Shown one piece after another: positions 1-10,925 of a stretch of 64,000 bases of DNA. A model generated the notes under the pieces. That model did not search any database and was not told the DNA's origin. It saw nothing but the letters and a program-made list of their open reading frames with translations. The DNA lies in assembly GCF_910592395.1 (NCBI RefSeq), contig NC_088320.1:14074501-14138500 (forward strand). Reading direction: 5' to 3'. Numbering within the stretch: the first letter of the stretch is position 1; every line of letters begins with the position of its first letter. A program made the position numbers and the translations under genes. This DNA comes from Lineus longissimus. Taxonomy: Eukaryota > Nemertea > Pilidiophora > Heteronemertea > Lineidae.

Positions 1-1031
1 CGCCGATATGGTCACATTAGTCAAAACTCACACCAAGGGTCGAAAAGCCTATATCAGTTTGATATTGTCCAATTCGTGATAACAAAGGAAAGAACCTTGA
101 TATCAGACAGGAATCGATGTTCACGTTTGGACGCGTTGGCGACCATTGTCAAGACGAACATTGTAGTTTGATAAATGTGATTAATTTACCCTTAAATAGA
201 TATCAGCATTTTATGAGAAAACTGGTAGAAATTGTACAAAAATAGATTGTCAAAAGTTCTAAAATACGCTATATAATATACCCCTATATTCCTAAGGCAT
301 TTGCTCCGCAAATGTGGTTTCTAAAATACGCTGTACATTATGCAAATCAAAGAAGCATTCCAAATTCGCGTTCGCGGTGAGGCGAATGACGTTATCTCAT
401 TGGCGCTAGAGCCCCTCATTGTTATGCTATGCAAATCTAAATTGAATCGTTAGACCGTTGTGGTCAATAGGCGAAGTTTCACGCCTTTGTCATGGGACAA
501 TAAAATGAGATGTTTACTCAAATCAGTGGTCAAACATGATAAACCTAATCTATGCAAAAATGGTGCACCAAAGGTTTCAAGCATTTAAAGTACATACAAG
601 AGGATAACACGAGTATTTCTACTCACTACTCTACACAAGGATTAAAACACATATACTATGTATATGGATTACAAACAATCATATAAGGTAAGATGCAGGT
701 GATGAGTCATCTTTGTCGACATCTAAGCGAATGAGTCCAAGTCACTATTAATGCCATTCTGCAATTCAGGGTAAACTTTATTATACTGGATATCATTCTT
801 CTCAGAAATGCATGCTTGTCGCGCGGTCATGTTAGGTGTGGCTGTTGCACAGTTAATCGTTGGATCAGTTTTTGATGCGGTCGTAGGACCATGTTGAACG
901 CGTTCTGCGTTATGTTGAAGCCAGGCGTTACAGTTAAATGGCGTTTGCATTAAGTTACGGACTTTCCTTGCCAGCCAAGGTGAAAGGCGCTTGGAGGTAG
1001 GAATTGCAATAGAGCAGTCAGTTAAGGAATT
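1..1031. other. No gene recognised
   Basis: AT-rich sequence with only short chance frames. It lies downstream of the minus-strand envelope remnant, where a 3' LTR would be expected, but I could not find a second copy of this stretch elsewhere in the window, so no LTR can be claimed. Confidence 0.4.
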
Positions 1032-3214
1032 CTAAATCAGAATGCCTGGTATGTTAAGCAGTAGTACGTTATGGGCTAGTCCCGTAAGCTTGAACAAGTT
1101 TGTAGGTTGAAAGGTTGGTACGTTTATGACTGACAGATATTCGAGACATGTTTGAGTTAGAGGGATCGCTATGCCAACGCAATCGTGGCCGTTTGTCAGG
1201 TGAAATACCATCGACGTGGGTTTAAGCTGTGAGTGTCTGCGGATGCGCCAATATGCGAACAAAGTTATAAATATTATTGTCACAATGACCAGGAATGTAT
1301 TCAGTGAGAGCGTGTTGACAAATAACATGGCCAGGTCTGGGGTGAAAGGTTGCTGAGTTGTGATCGTTGGCCAAGTATAATGGAAATCCACCTGTTGTGT
1401 GGCGATTGGGACGCCCCGCGTTAATACAAGGAGTGCCACTGCCATATTGCGGAGTTTAAACCAAATGATCACAATCAGAATGAGGCAGGTGCATGCAATT
1501 GCCAGTGAAGCAGATGAGAATATATCCTTGGAGGAGAAAGCAGAAGCTGTGATTTGATCATTATACATTGGTTCAGAGAGTGAACGAAAGATAGTTGGCC
1601 GTTCCTTCGCTCTTCTAGCCATTTTTCTTAAACTAAGGTGCTCTTTAGCATCGGCTGCTAGAAGATCTTGAAGAGAGTTATTGAATAGTTTAAAATGTGG
1701 AACAGTTACATTTAGAGGTTTAGCATACATAAGTTGTGTTGCCAAGAATATTTGAGTAAACTGATTCATCAAAGAATTCATGCAACAGAGCCAGATTTAT
1801 GACATGCAAAGTGGTTACATTTGAGGTAGCTGGTGACAATCGGCAATGCGGGCTGCAAAGTAAAGGGTATCAGAGCGAGCCGCACAATGACAGGGCATTT
1901 TGATTTGGCACAAGTCACAATCTGGATGGGTAATGGCACCATTAGGACATATTAACTGTAATAAGGGGATGTTGTATGCCAGAATTACTGATGGTTCAAT
2001 CTCCATGAGGGTCGGTTTCAAGTGACTCTCGAGAAATCGAAAATCACATTTATTCTTAATGCTGGTCTTGTTGTTTGTAAATAGACTCATTTCGCATGTC
2101 GCTGATAAATCTCTCGATAAAGGCATCGAAATCTGGCATATGCGAGGTTTGCCTTCCGAACAGGATGAAAGATGATCGGGATGGCAACGGTATATTGCGA
2201 TTTATCTGGTGTCATGAGAAGAAGAGGTGCCACATCGAATAACTGAGTTGCATGTGTGGACGAGTTTATTGGTACAGGCAATATGCGCAGGTTGTGAACA
2301 TGATGAATGGGTTGTGCTGCCACGGGCATTTTTGGAGTAATGTAAAGTTTAGAATGATTACGTGCAATGAGAAAGCTAGGGTTCGTGTAATAATCTGCTG
2401 AACTTTGATAAACCAAGTGAAAGTGTTGATGGTGGTGTAAGATATGTCTGACCTGGTGAATTCCACCCTGTAGAACTGAGGGTGTGATCAATATTGGAGA
2501 CAATGTGCCAGTCGCTAGGTCAGACATAGCCTGTTTAAGATCGTTTAAGTGTTCACGGATGGTAATAGTTTTACGTACTACATCTGCCATAAGGATGGCG
2601 CTAGATGCCATTAAGTAGTGGTTGTTACTGTTTGCTTTGCGGTATTCATTGCGCACGTAGGTGATGGCATGCCTATCGCTGCTAAGACCTCGGATGATGT
2701 TGGAAAATCTGTGATTGGTATGGGACATAAACGACGACATCTCCTGTTCATGTTGGGCTAACATATCCATGGCCTGACCACCTCTTTTGGAGAGAGCACT
2801 GATATGGTTAGCGGGGGTGAGGATGTCATTTGAAGTTGCCAAACCAAATAGCGATTTTCCGATATCAGCCATGAAAGGAAACAAGCTTCTTTTGGTGCGC
2901 CCTGGTTGGAAATTGTACATCGACCGTTGAGGTAAAATGTGATGAATCCATTGAATGAATGTATGAAGGTCCGAATTTATATTCGCGACGTGCATCATGA
3001 TTTCGTTCATCGTAGTGCATGTTGCATTGTTTAATGCCGGTCGGCACTGGAATTGTGGAGTATGGAGAGTGTCAATTGAAGGTAATTGCACCTCGAAGGT
3101 GTGGAGCCAAAATTCAGCCCCAAACTGTATTTTCGTCTTCTCGTGTTGAAAGACAACGCCGTAGTTGAGTCGTTGGGTGTTCTCGAGTGCCGATACCACA
3201 GCGCCACCACACAT
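1032..3214 (-). pseudogene. env: Broken F-like envelope glycoprotein of an endogenous retroelement
   Basis: Read on the minus strand in three pieces: 3214-2087, about 2126-1815, and 1781-1032. The first piece has a furin-type R-T-K-R site at residues 106-109 followed by a hydrophobic stretch beginning SLFPF, then long helical sequence. This is the arrangement of the fusion (F) proteins of baculoviruses and of the Env of gypsy-type errantiviruses. The last piece has hydrophobic segments near residues 92-109 and 155-177 that could be membrane anchors. At least two frame breaks (near 2090-2126 and 1782-1815) separate the pieces. The hydrophobic stretch before the first Met looks like a signal peptide without its own ATG, so the start may lie in an upstream exon. 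No gag, protease, reverse transcriptase or integrase is seen next to it. I infer an old, inactive endogenous copy. The family call rests on motif layout only. Confidence 0.6.
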
Positions 3215-3706
3215 GAATGTCAGCAGTCCAAGAATCAGGGCTGGACCTAGGATTTAAAGTAAAATGTGTGTCGAATATAGATTGTTGACGTTTTTGCCAG
3301 TGTACGGCCAATACACATAGCATAGCACCATGCGACGTTATGTCAGAAGTGTCAACAAACTTCAGGGCACACAATAAGTGACCCCACGTCAAGGACGGCT
3401 GATAGTCATGCATCTCACAATGCTATATTGTGTGGAGGGGTGTGACAACAAAATGTTTATTTATAAATGCGCTATCGGTGGTGACAAGACACGGTCAGAG
3501 CGGTCAGACAGTAGTCTTGTTGAATTATGTTAATAGTAGAGTTGCGGTCTAGTTCGTGCTGGTCACAACATTGTTATGCGGTAGTCAGTTAGTTAGTCTC
3601 TGTCAGAACCTTGTGACGTTTACGTTTTCGTCGTCGTCCTGTCTGCGTCCTGCTGATGTGAACGTCTCGTATCAGTGCAGGGCTAATGTTTTCAATGGGT
3701 TCCAGC
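3215..3706. other. No gene recognised
   Basis: Sequence upstream of the envelope remnant. A minus-strand open stretch (3413-3215) contains hydrophobic residues but no motif I recognise. No LTR could be identified. Confidence 0.35.
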
Positions 3707-4559
3707 GTAGGTTGGACTTAAAGGACCTTTGGTTGGTATTACTAAAGCAAAACTACCAAGCTGTCCCATGCCCAGTCAACTCCTAATTTACATATTAAGC
3801 ACATGTAGTTTCCATCAACAACTTGCTCAAAAAATGAAGAAAAATATAAATATTACTTACTTATCACGCTATTCCGATGTTGATCGACTCCGATTTGACC
3901 CGAGTTAGCCCTTCATGGGTCGATCCTCTACAAGTGGACTGATGCACTTGTAAGGCGCTGCCTCGAGACAGGGGTCTACACTGTACTGTGACATCTTGCT
4001 GTAGATATAAATATTTCCTTGTTTTCATAAGCGAATCGGGAGAGCCCCAATCAACCTTGGTGGTGGATGACGTTACTGGCTGTTAAACACTTGAACATAC
4101 ACTGCGTACATTCGTCTTATTTTCCTAACGTGGCGTTGAAAAATAAGAGAAATGAGAAAGAATGCGTAATTTGCAAGGCTTTAGCCACCCAAATCTCGGC
4201 AAAACAATACTGCCTTAACAACGCTCGTGAACAGTGTCCCTGCTGACTCGTTAAAAACTGTCCGGAGTAGTGTGCGAATGAAACAGAAGAAGAAAAAAAC
4301 GTATTGAAGTAAAAAGCCGCCCATTCCTTTAACTTCACCCTGATAGTACGATGCTACTTCATCGCCAGTGTATGTCTGGATTTGAGGAGTGACCTGCTGA
4401 ACTTGGAATTCCTGGGCTTCGCCTGACTCACCTGGCAATGCTAAAACGTTTCAAAAGCAAGGATTTTCCTGTGTGCAAATGTGCTCAGCGAAGTAAGATA
4501 AACGTCCTGCCTATCATTGAATAATATTTTAGCTGTGCAGTATCAAGTTATTCAGACGA

Positions 4560-5310
4560 TTGAAACTTTACATAACAATTTTGCTAGTCAAATTATTGCT
4601 GCGAAGTTCAATAGACATCCTGCCCACGGCGAGCGAGAAGTGTTGCATCTTCGTAGTTCTAGAGAGCAAATTATCATACGCTGAAACATGTTGAAATTAT
4701 TGAAAGCAAGGACGTTATTAGAATAATCATCTGAATCGACATTGATTAGGCTGTGCGAGCTCGGAAATATAAGATGGAACGAGTCCATAGATTGCTTTAA
4801 AAGTAAATATGAGAACCTTGTACTGAATTTGTTGTTCTACTCACAACCAGTGTAGTTCATGTAGAATTGGAGTTATATGTACCGACGTCATGCACCTGAC
4901 TACTAGCCGAGCAGCCGCATTCTACACTTCCTGCAACGGCCCCACTGTGATCGTAGGGAGACCGACTAGTAGAGAATTAGAGAAATCTGGTCTTGAAGTT
5001 ACCAGAAGATGTGTAAACAAGCGAGTTGTATCCGCCGAGAGTACCTCCTGACCTTGCCTATATTGCAAGGTTCACACGTCATGTTCACGTATTGCCATGT
5101 TCACACGTCGGACAGTGGAGGAGACAAGCTGCTTGACAGGAAACAGGCCGTCAAAAAGCATTCCAAGATCCCTTGCACGGTCAGATGGCTCAACAACACA
5201 GTCCACAACTCTGATGCATAGAGCAAGTGTACATCGATCGTATAAACAGGAACACAGTCTTGTCATTATTGCATGCAAGATCATTCTCACATTCTCTTGA
5301 TAACCTCGGT
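4560..5310 (-). pseudogene. Decayed 3' end of a CR1/L2-type LINE reverse transcriptase
   Basis: The minus strand has the signature of the C-terminal part of non-LTR ORF2. A segment with R-D-L-G near 5180 is followed by one resembling 'SR-DFSNSLLVGLP', 'LQEVQNAAARLV', 'LHEL-HW' and 'FKAIYGLVPSYI' in shifted frames down to about 4750. These match the post-RT region of CR1/L2/Jockey-like LINEs. Several stops and frame breaks show it is a 5'-truncated dead copy. The same piece is at about 44980-45730. Confidence 0.6.
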
Positions 5311-5424
5311 CAGTAAGCTATATCATGAAGTGGTTAGCTTAGACATCGATATGTATGTTGCAAGGACAACCTGGGGCTAGTAATGGATTATGATAGACCA
5401 GTTGAATTTAAGGTAAAATAAAAA

Positions 5425-5840
5425 AAGTGTTTCCCGTCCCCACCCGCCCCAATTTCTCTGATATCTCGACATCTCGAAGTGGTTAGCTTATACATCGATT
5501 GTTATTTGTTATATGGACAGCCTAGAGTTATAGATTCATGTACTTGATTGGGAGCAACGTTTACATAGTGTTGGCCGTCTTCACGTCACGATACATTGCA
5601 GCTCTGACGGTTTTACATTACTGTAACGTGACGTGACCCATCGTCTTCGTAAACGTTGTTCCCAATCAAGTGCATGGATCTATAGTAATGGATTCTGATA
5701 GACGGGTATGAGGCCAAGTAAAATGAAGTAAGTTTCCCGTCCCCGCCCGCCTTGATTTCTCTGATAGCTAAGCCTGGGACCTCTCGAAGTGGTTAAAACG
5801 TGTTTCCCGTCCCCGCCCGATCGCTTTCTCTGATAGGTAA
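5425..5840. repeat. Degenerate repeat of a GTTTCCCGTCCCCGCCC motif
   Basis: The motif GTTTCCCGTCCCCRCCCG followed by TTTCTCTGATA occurs near 5428, 5730 and 5805, each near CTCGAAGTGGTTA. The unit is duplicated and then invaded by the foldback at 5531-5683. The same arrangement is present at about 45848-46265. Confidence 0.55.
5531..5683. repeat. Short foldback MITE
   Basis: Two arms of about 34 bp (5531-5564 and 5650-5683) are near-perfect reverse complements containing ACTTGATTGGGA and its complement. The loop contains CACGTCACG and its complement. The duplicate copy is at about 45960-46115. Confidence 0.7.
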
Positions 5841-6010
5841 TCGCATTGTTACCGCTGTTGGTGTTCCCAATATTTCAGTGATTCCATTCAATAAACAGCT
5901 AGAAAGACCATGACTTTTCAATAGAGGAAAACACGTGCAGAACTACTCACGCTGAGGTAAAACATAAAAACGGACACACTCCGAATATATTACACAGGTA
6001 TAGAAGTTAG

Positions 6011-6547
6011 AATTCTAAAAGGCCTTAGTCACAGTATGTCATTGTTTCTAATACAAAATACATTACGCCTCGTTTTGATCGGAGCGGTCTTGGTATCGTA
6101 ACCAATGACCGCCTGGGTAGGTATAAAATTCTGAATTTTAGCAGACGAATTATTTTCACCAAGAAGCAACGACTCAGCCCCACAAAACAATGTCAAGAAC
6201 ACGAGATTTTGAAGTATTCCCCGATATTGGGATTTGTGAAGTAGGGAGGATACCCGAGGACTCTTTCGAGGTCGTCAGTCAGGATTACTGGGAATTCCCT
6301 TGCTGCGTGACGTCATCTTCACAAGCAACAATATGGCGGAGTTCCGGACACCAGGCTGGATCATTCTTTGACGAAAACGGAACATATATACCTTTCAAAT
6401 CGTATTTAATTTGTTTAATTTTGAAACCTTTTAGAATAGAAATTAATACCTCGCTGTCGGTCATTGGTTGTATAATCAAGACCGCTCGGGTAGACCGAAA
6501 ATGCAGTCCAAAACCCGAGGCGCTTCGCCGAGGGTTTTGGACGTAAT
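6011..6547 (+). mobile_element. TTAA-associated foldback element, truncated copy
   Basis: Related to full copies at 46441-47038 (plus) and 44127-44771 (minus). It starts with ATTCTAAAAGG and carries an open frame at 6190-6546. It should end in a long foldback starting at about 6441, but the second arm is missing: the sequence jumps at 6547 to the flank that in copy 2 follows the complete foldback. Deletion of one hairpin arm is the simplest reading. Confidence 0.6.
6190..6546 (+). other. Conserved open frame inside the TTAA foldback element (118 codons)
   Basis: The frame is repeated at 46619-46975 and, inverted and with extra sequence in the middle, at about 44580-44046. It encodes an acidic N-terminal half containing the stretch EDSFEVVSQD and a Cys pair (C-C-V-T), then runs into the foldback arm. 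It matches no domain I recognise. Conservation across three copies may only reflect recent duplication. Coding status is uncertain. Confidence 0.3.
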
Positions 6548-6648
6548 TTTATTCTCTGAGCAATTATGACTACCATGGCTTCTCTGAACCACCATGGCTT
6601 ATCTCTGAACCACCATGGTTTCTCTGGATCACCATGGTTTCTCTTCAT

Positions 6649-6684
6649 TGCCCCCCCCCCCCCCCCACACACACACACACACTC
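6649..6684. repeat. Poly-C / CA microsatellite
   Basis: A run of about 18 C followed by CA dinucleotides. A shorter allele of the same microsatellite is at about 47164-47192 in copy 2. Confidence 0.9.
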
Positions 6685-6911
6685 TCACACGCGACCGGCT
6701 TTGACGGCTCTATATGTCAAGGTTTGTTGGTGAGAGCGTTCGTTGCTGAAGTCTGAGAAAAAGTTGCGAGCTTCTGGATATTGCCAATTTAATTGAAAAA
6801 TGGCTTAAACGCTCATTACAGGTGCGTGGCCATAGGGTAGGCCTTATAATCCCCCGCATGCGGCCAGCCTCGAGGAGGATACAGACTGTCGATGGAGGTA
6901 GTATAGTTCAG

Positions 6912-7924
6912 GGCCTGGTTGCACAAAAGTCATGGTGATAAAAGTATGTTAGTTTATCTTTTTATGTTAAAGTCCCTAACTTAGCGTTAGCTAACATAAC
7001 GCTAAAATTGAGTTGCACAAATCAATGTTAGGCCCAATGTTAACTAACGCTACTTTTAAGTAAATCAATGTTAGTTGCTAGGGACATTTCCCATAATGCA
7101 TTTGGTCCTCCTATCGAAAGCAAGACATGCAAGATGGCTGCTTCCATTGAGAATCATTCATCTCAAAAGCAAAAAAGGGAGAGAAAACCGAATTTTTCAC
7201 ACTCAGAAGCCCAAGTTTTAGTTGATCTTGTAACAAATGAACTTGGGATCTTGCGATCAAAGTTTTCGTCAGATGTGACAAACAAAATGAAAAAAAAACA
7301 AATGGGATGAAATTGCCTTAAAGGTTAGTTCCTTGGGAGTGGCCACAAGGAATGGGGATAACTGCTGGGAAAAATTGAACCAGCAGCTTTCAAAGGCGAA
7401 AGAGATCCATTCCCTGCAGCAAAAACACCAGAGAGGGGCTGGGGAGGGGGAAAGATGCCATAGGCCGACACTACACTGCAGAGTATCATAGAAACATCTG
7501 AAAAAGATGCAGCATTCATCAGAGGCATCACTGGTGGATTTGAGTCTGCAGGTAGGTAGGCCTACACCAGGCTCCGATTTAGCCTAATTAGGCCCTAAAA
7601 CGCTATCTACTTCTACTAGCTATCTGTAGCATATATTGATAGAACATAAGCCTTTTAAAATAGGTCTAGATTTCATAGCCTGATGTAAATCTTCAAAAAA
7701 CATTCGTGGAATTAGGCTCAACTCGGCCCTACATGCAACCCTGGCTAAGTTAAAAGTACGTCGTCTGGTGCCTGCACCGATATTGGCACTCTGCCAGCCA
7801 TTTCTGATGGACTTCCTGTGTGTATTGTGACCATGTGTACATGCTGACATGACAGTGCATGCATGCATTTTTCAAGCGGCCTAAAGCACAGCTTTTCATG
7901 ACCGTCACTTAGAAATAGTACCAT
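6912..7924 (+). mobile_element. PIF/Harbinger left end, truncated copy
   Basis: Begins with GGCCTGGTTGCACAAAAGT after CAG, as in the complete element at 47421-51321. It contains the Myb-like pseudogene and breaks off at about 7924, where unrelated sequence starts. Confidence 0.75.
7134..7553 (+). pseudogene. Myb/SANT-like DNA-binding protein of Harbinger (broken)
   Basis: The frame starts at an ATG giving MAAS, then a basic stretch and a SANT-like pattern (FSHSEAQVLVDLV). It slips out of frame at an A-run near 7290-7297, after which the SANT-like pattern resumes in another frame with WDEIA and SLGVATRNGDNCW. A second disturbance and a stop follow. Harbinger elements carry this kind of protein beside the transposase. 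It is thought to bind the element ends and bring the transposase there. The same A-run shift is present in the duplicate at 47643. Confidence 0.6.
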
Positions 7925-8503
7925 AGTACTCTAATCTCCCACTTACCTGTCCCATTTCCAAACCCTATCGCAAGTGACTAAGTCCGAATATTGCTAATTT
8001 TGGTTGGGGCAGAGCTCAATTTATGGAACAGCCTGGAGTAGTGACATGACAATGGACACTGTAAGGCTTTACGACAATCTTGCCTAGTCACGTAGTCGTT
8101 TACGTGTACTGCGGCTGGGCGACCGGGGCAATTAGGGTCACGGTTTCGTAACAGCTCAAGATCACTGTGGCGATTCGTTCACCATTTAACACACTGTATT
8201 TACACAATGGGAGCTACTACAACCGATCAATTGCCCAATGGAATAAGGGTGATTATAGAAGAGTCCTGGCTATTCTGCAGTTAAGCAGTGAAGTGGTCTA
8301 GGAACACCCACAAGGAGTCTTTAAACTGTGATCGGGCCTGATTGTTGATTTCATCACCTGCAGTTAAAAAGAGTGGCCTCGTCTTTGACATGGAAGGGTA
8401 AAGTCACTAGATTGGAACTGGGACGAAAGAACAGGGTGATCTACTGCCTGATAATGGGCATTAAAGAAAAAATTGAACAGAAGATTAACATTCTGATAAG
8501 GTT

Positions 8504-8986
8504 TTATTCATCATGAAAGTCAACATCAGCGTCATCAGGGTCAAACTCAAGCTCATCATTAACCTCTTCAAGTTCCCCATCTGCTGGATGCGGGATCACT
8601 GGGTCGTCATTCCCGTCCGGAAGAAGTCCACTTAGTCTCCACCCACTGACTATCACTTGGAATGCCACTCCTTCCCAGGCGAGACTGATCATACGTACTA
8701 CTTCCTGGCGGGAAATCTGATCACAGTGTCCATCATCTTCGGTATGTCCAATCTTCCAGGCTTTCCACACCAATCTGAGATGACATTTAAAACTGCGATT
8801 TACAGTTAAGTCCAAAGGTTGCAAAATTGAAGTGCATCGTCCAGGAATGAACGAATCCTGTCCATTTTGCCGCGGAATTTCCTCCGTAAACAGATGATGT
8901 CTATGGGCAGGGTAGCGATCCAAGATGAGGAGAAAGGTTGCTCCGGCAATAAATGGCACAACAATGGCTTGCAACCATTCGATCAA
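8504..8986 (-). pseudogene. Pogo/Tigger-type DDE transposase fragment
   Basis: A 160-codon minus-strand frame. LLILDRYPAHR near the N-terminus matches the second catalytic Asp region of the DDE_1 superfamily, and CTSILQPLDLTVNRSFK matches the conserved box around the third acidic residue in Tigger, pogo and Jerky-like transposases. An acidic C-terminal tail follows. The N-terminal DNA-binding helix-turn-helix domains and the first Asp are missing, so this is the 3' part of a transposase. I see no terminal repeats. The rest of 7925-9220 has no recognisable gene. Confidence 0.7.
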
Positions 8987-9220
8987 TGACTGATGTCTTG
9001 CCCAGCCATTCGGAGTACCTGTAACCTAAGATTAAAACGTTTCGTTTAGAAATAAAGAATAAATCGGTGCAATTCATGAAAATGTATGACTCATTCTCCG
9101 ATTGTATTGTTGCTCAGCCAGCTGATAGCTTTGGGAAATGGTTTCAAAGATCAACGTACTGCAATGATTCTAAAAATAGAACAGGATTCGTAAAAAGACC
9201 ATTAAACACGAGGAGCAGGC

Positions 9221-9430
9221 AGAAAGTGTATATTGTGGTGGTAGGAATATAGGTATTTTGAAGCTATTTTGACAAAAGCCCTTACAGGCCTTTTTGTCTC
9301 AAATTAGCTTAGAAACCCCTAAGAACCAGACACCACAATACATATATTCTATCATTCATTAGATTCCCAGTGAAGCGTTGCAATGAAATGGTCAGTGAAA
9401 TGGTGAGGGAATACTAGAGCTCAATGGGTT
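9221..9430 (+). repeat. Polinton left terminal inverted repeat
   Basis: Matches the reverse complement of 36069-36266 over about 200 bp. The left copy has a 12-bp duplication (GTCAGTGAAATG) not present on the right. The outer 130 bp is itself a foldback: AGAAAGTGTATATTG at 9221 pairs with a diverged complement ending near 9351. Confidence 0.9.
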
Positions 9431-9445
9431 ATTCCATTAAAATAA

Positions 9446-9719
9446 ATGGCCTTTTTACTGTCTTCATTATCCAAAACTGAAGTTAAAACCAAACATAATT
9501 ATTCATCAGCTTCTGGAGTAATAAAGTATTATCCAATAGCAAATCAACATAAAAGTAAATTCACCTATGACTTCTTTAATTTAGAAGTAACTGTTAATAC
9601 TAATAACTTCTTCAGACTACAAGAAACTAAGATAACACCTGGGTTTTTCAGCCTGAAAAATTAGAAAGACTGTCTGCGACTGGAAAAGAATCCATTATCG
9701 TTTTACCAGAACCAATTTA
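9446..9719 (+). pseudogene. First small Polinton gene, frameshifted
   Basis: Starts with ATG directly after the left terminal repeat and is preceded by ATAA (an ATAAATG start context). The frame stops at 9664, but an open frame continues with good coding character to 9717-9719 if one base is missing in the T-run near 9645. The stop lies two bases before the next start codon, as expected for a tight gene array. The product would be about 91 residues with no domain I recognise. I infer a single-base deletion in a small virion or accessory gene. Confidence 0.5.
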
Positions 9720-9721
9720 AC

Positions 9722-10915
9722 ATGGCTGTTTGGTTTGCTACAACAGGTTGTGGTATTTCAATAGACGATCACTTGAATCACAGTGACCCATTGTTAAGGT
9801 CAATTTACAGGTTTCATGTTTACTATCAAATATTGAAGATCATGAAGAATCTAGAGATACCAATTCCAGGTGAAAGTGATTTTAATGAGACAAATAATAA
9901 CATTAACCGTAGGAAACTAGGAGGGTTATTGAGTGAATTTGGTTTAAAAGACGAGTACGATTTCTCGGTGTTTGAAAATAACGGTGGTTGGAGGTCATGG
10001 AGTGTACCGGATTACAACCCGAACATAACTGATCCCGGATATTACATCAATGATTCTAAAATCAATTTCTTCCTCATGCAAGTTCATGAAAATAGAATGC
10101 CACCGATGTTCAGTAAAGACTGGGATGCTGGAATGGCTAATTTCAAATATCCAGATATTTTCATCAAGGATCATGTCAGGAGACACAAGAATGTATTTGA
10201 TGTAATTACACAAAATGAATGTCAAACCTATCAACAATTCATGATATTTAAATCAAATGGTTTCTCTAATCCTGGAATAGAGAGGTTAAATGATACAATA
10301 AGAACATATGTTTACTGTATTCTGGGTGCTCAGGCGTTGACCAGAACACCAATAATTGGAGTACCGGGTACAGAATTGGATGCACAGAAGGAATTTAACA
10401 AACTATTAAAGGACTCGATTAATCAACATCCTGATATTCCCACTTCAATTCAAAGATACCAAAAAGCAGTGAGTGACACTCATACAAGACTAGATTATGT
10501 AATAGCACCAGGATTGTATGTCATAGGATCAAATATGGTACTCGTTATTGGTAAGCTGGATAACTACAATAATAACATTTTAATAGCACCAAAAAATGCT
10601 AAACCCGGTAAGAATGACATTAACCACAAAAAGACCTTACCACCACCACTGATGGAAGGAAATAGTTCTAAGAAAATAAGAGTTAAGAGTAGCGTTGGTA
10701 CTGTCAAGACGGACTTCGTCCTGAGAGCAAAGCTCGAGACCAGTCATAAACCAAAGAGTAATGTTGATACACCAAAAACAACTGAAACCTCAAAGAATAC
10801 TCCTACTACTACTAAACTTGACACCAAAGTTGAGAAGGTGGATGATACTCATGAAACAATTAAATTCATGCTTTACTCAGTTGTTGGTACATTGATTGTT
10901 TTCATGGTTAGATAA
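9722..10915 (+). CDS. Conserved Polinton protein with C-terminal membrane anchor
   Basis: A 397-residue protein. Residues 1-300 form a soluble region that resembles a family seen in invertebrate Polintons but whose function I do not know. From about 300 to 375 the sequence is low-complexity, rich in Lys, Thr and Pro, and it ends in a hydrophobic helix (about 381-395). One double-hairpin element is inserted in frame at 10710-10738 and encodes DFVLRAKLE, exactly in the disordered region. The gene follows the broken small gene by two bases and precedes the next ATG by ten, so it probably belongs to a block of late genes. A membrane-linked minor virion protein is a guess. Confidence 0.75.
   Translation: MAVWFATTGCGISIDDHLNHSDPLLRSIYRFHVYYQILKIMKNLEIPIPGESDFNETNNNINRRKLGGLLSEFGLKDEYDFSVFENNGGWRSWSVPDYNPNITDPGYYINDSKINFFLMQVHENRMPPMFSKDWDAGMANFKYPDIFIKDHVRRHKNVFDVITQNECQTYQQFMIFKSNGFSNPGIERLNDTIRTYVYCILGAQALTRTPIIGVPGTELDAQKEFNKLLKDSINQHPDIPTSIQRYQKAVSDTHTRLDYVIAPGLYVIGSNMVLVIGKLDNYNNNILIAPKNAKPGKNDINHKKTLPPPLMEGNSSKKIRVKSSVGTVKTDFVLRAKLETSHKPKSNVDTPKTTETSKNTPTTTKLDTKVEKVDDTHETIKFMLYSVVGTLIVFMVR
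10710..10738 (+). repeat. Double-hairpin element, in frame
   Basis: GGAC-TTC-GTCC, TGA, GAGC-AAA-GCTC. Read in the frame that avoids TGA, encoding DFVLRAKLE in the membrane-anchored protein. Confidence 0.9.
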
Positions 10916-10925
10916 ATAAGTAATT

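Larger units (their letters stand above)
3707..7924. repeat. Large duplicated block, copy 1
   Basis: About 4.2 kb that is nearly identical, in the same orientation, to 43547-48434. It contains in order an exon-like segment (about 4320-4440, minus strand), a decayed LINE 3' end, GC-box-like repeats, a small foldback, a TTAA-type foldback element and the left end of a PIF/Harbinger. Homology stops at about 7924 inside the Harbinger, while copy 2 continues to the element's other end. A diverged third copy of the first part lies at about 61084-61800. Copy 1 has a short insert near 3783-3812 that copy 2 lacks. Copy 2 has a 0.65 kb element at 44127-44771 that copy 1 lacks. Confidence 0.85.
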
